This document shows, one piece after another, positions 63,891-64,000 of a stretch of 64,000 bases of DNA. Positions within the stretch are counted from its first letter, which is position 1. The number at the start of each line of letters is the position of its first letter. Below the pieces are notes generated by a model, which saw only the letters and a program-made list of their open reading frames with translations, made no database searches and was not told the origin of the DNA. A program made the position numbers and the translations under genes. Origin of the DNA: Candidatus Accumulibacter necessarius (lineage in GTDB: Bacteria > Pseudomonadota > Gammaproteobacteria > Burkholderiales > Rhodocyclaceae); NCBI GenBank assembly GCA_017302435.1, contig JAFLDL010000027.1:1-64000 (forward strand), in the 5' to 3' direction.

Positions 63891-64000
63891 TTGGTAACTG
63901 TTTTTCCTGATGCGCGGTGTGGAGTCTGCTCGCCTTGGCTCGCTCGGCGTTGGGGCATGCACTTGCTGTGTCGGTCAGCCCTCGCCACCCAAGAAATCGC
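63891..64000 (+). CDS. Possible start of a further gene, cut by the right edge
   Basis: AAGGAG lies nine bases before a TTG at 63891 and the frame stays open to the edge (VTVFPDARCGVCSPWLARRW and onward). The product is not recognised and the start is not ATG, so this is only a possible partial gene. It would continue the plus-strand locus. Confidence 0.3.
   Translation, partial: MVTVFPDARCGVCSPWLARRWGMHLLCRSALATQEI

Overview
This window looks like a chromosomal segment of a high-GC betaproteobacterium, most likely a Rhodocyclales member and plausibly 'Candidatus Accumulibacter' or a close relative. That placement is an inference. It rests on gene order (prfA-prmC-grxD after hemA; argH-algZ/R-hemCD; dusB-fis-purH-purD-hemF; lptD-surA-pdxA-rsmA), on strongly G/C-biased third positions, and on a long exosortase A (XrtA) polysaccharide locus of the kind floc-forming Betaproteobacteria carry. 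No rRNA, tRNA or CRISPR array was seen.

Layout. At 1-127 is the tail of an IS630-like transposase. It abuts a membrane PAS-GGDEF-EAL protein (148-3030). From 3.1 to 6.9 kb come hemA, prfA, prmC and a CGFS glutaredoxin, followed by an AhpD-like protein, a small lipoprotein, and argH with a downstream Ser/Thr kinase fused to a cyclic-nucleotide-binding domain (8.1-10.8 kb, minus strand). From 10.8 to 16.9 kb lie an AlgZ/AlgR-type two-component pair, hemC, hemD and hemX/hemY. The last two genes are broken by clusters of frameshifts. From 16.9 to 28.7 kb everything is on the minus strand: hemF, purD, purH, fis, dusB; minE, minD, minC; a UbiH-family hydroxylase, pepP, murU and amgK. From 28.8 to 34.9 kb runs lptD-surA-pdxA-rsmA on the plus strand. 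A DUF2892 membrane protein, a Crp/Fnr regulator and xthA follow on the minus strand (34.9-36.6 kb).

From a 420-base leader at 36.6-37.06 kb to the right edge lies one long plus-strand polysaccharide locus. Its first part is a canonical XrtA/PEP-CTERM set: export lipoprotein, chain-length protein, tyrosine autokinase, TIGR03016-type outer-membrane protein, AAA ATPase, UDP-GlcNAc 2-epimerase, polysaccharide deacetylase, FemAB-like protein, exosortase A, three glycosyltransferases and an asparagine-synthase-like amidotransferase. Its second part (53.6-64 kb) is more variable: a CapK-like adenylate-forming enzyme, an O-antigen-ligase-like membrane protein, a second deacetylase, further glycosyltransferases, a TPR-type secreted protein and a zinc-ribbon methyltransferase. 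Between these are short open frames, homopolymer tracts and a 21-bp tandem repeat that ordinary annotation does not explain.

Together the genes describe tetrapyrrole synthesis, translation termination, purine synthesis, division-site selection, outer-membrane assembly, peptidoglycan-sugar recycling and production of a secreted matrix. The matrix system is coupled to exosortase sorting of cell-surface proteins, but no PEP-CTERM substrate is encoded in the window. The most unusual items are the clustered lesions in hemX and hemY, a 30-residue cysteine-rich frame at 62382-62474, and the 21-bp palindromic repeat pair at 59875-59915.
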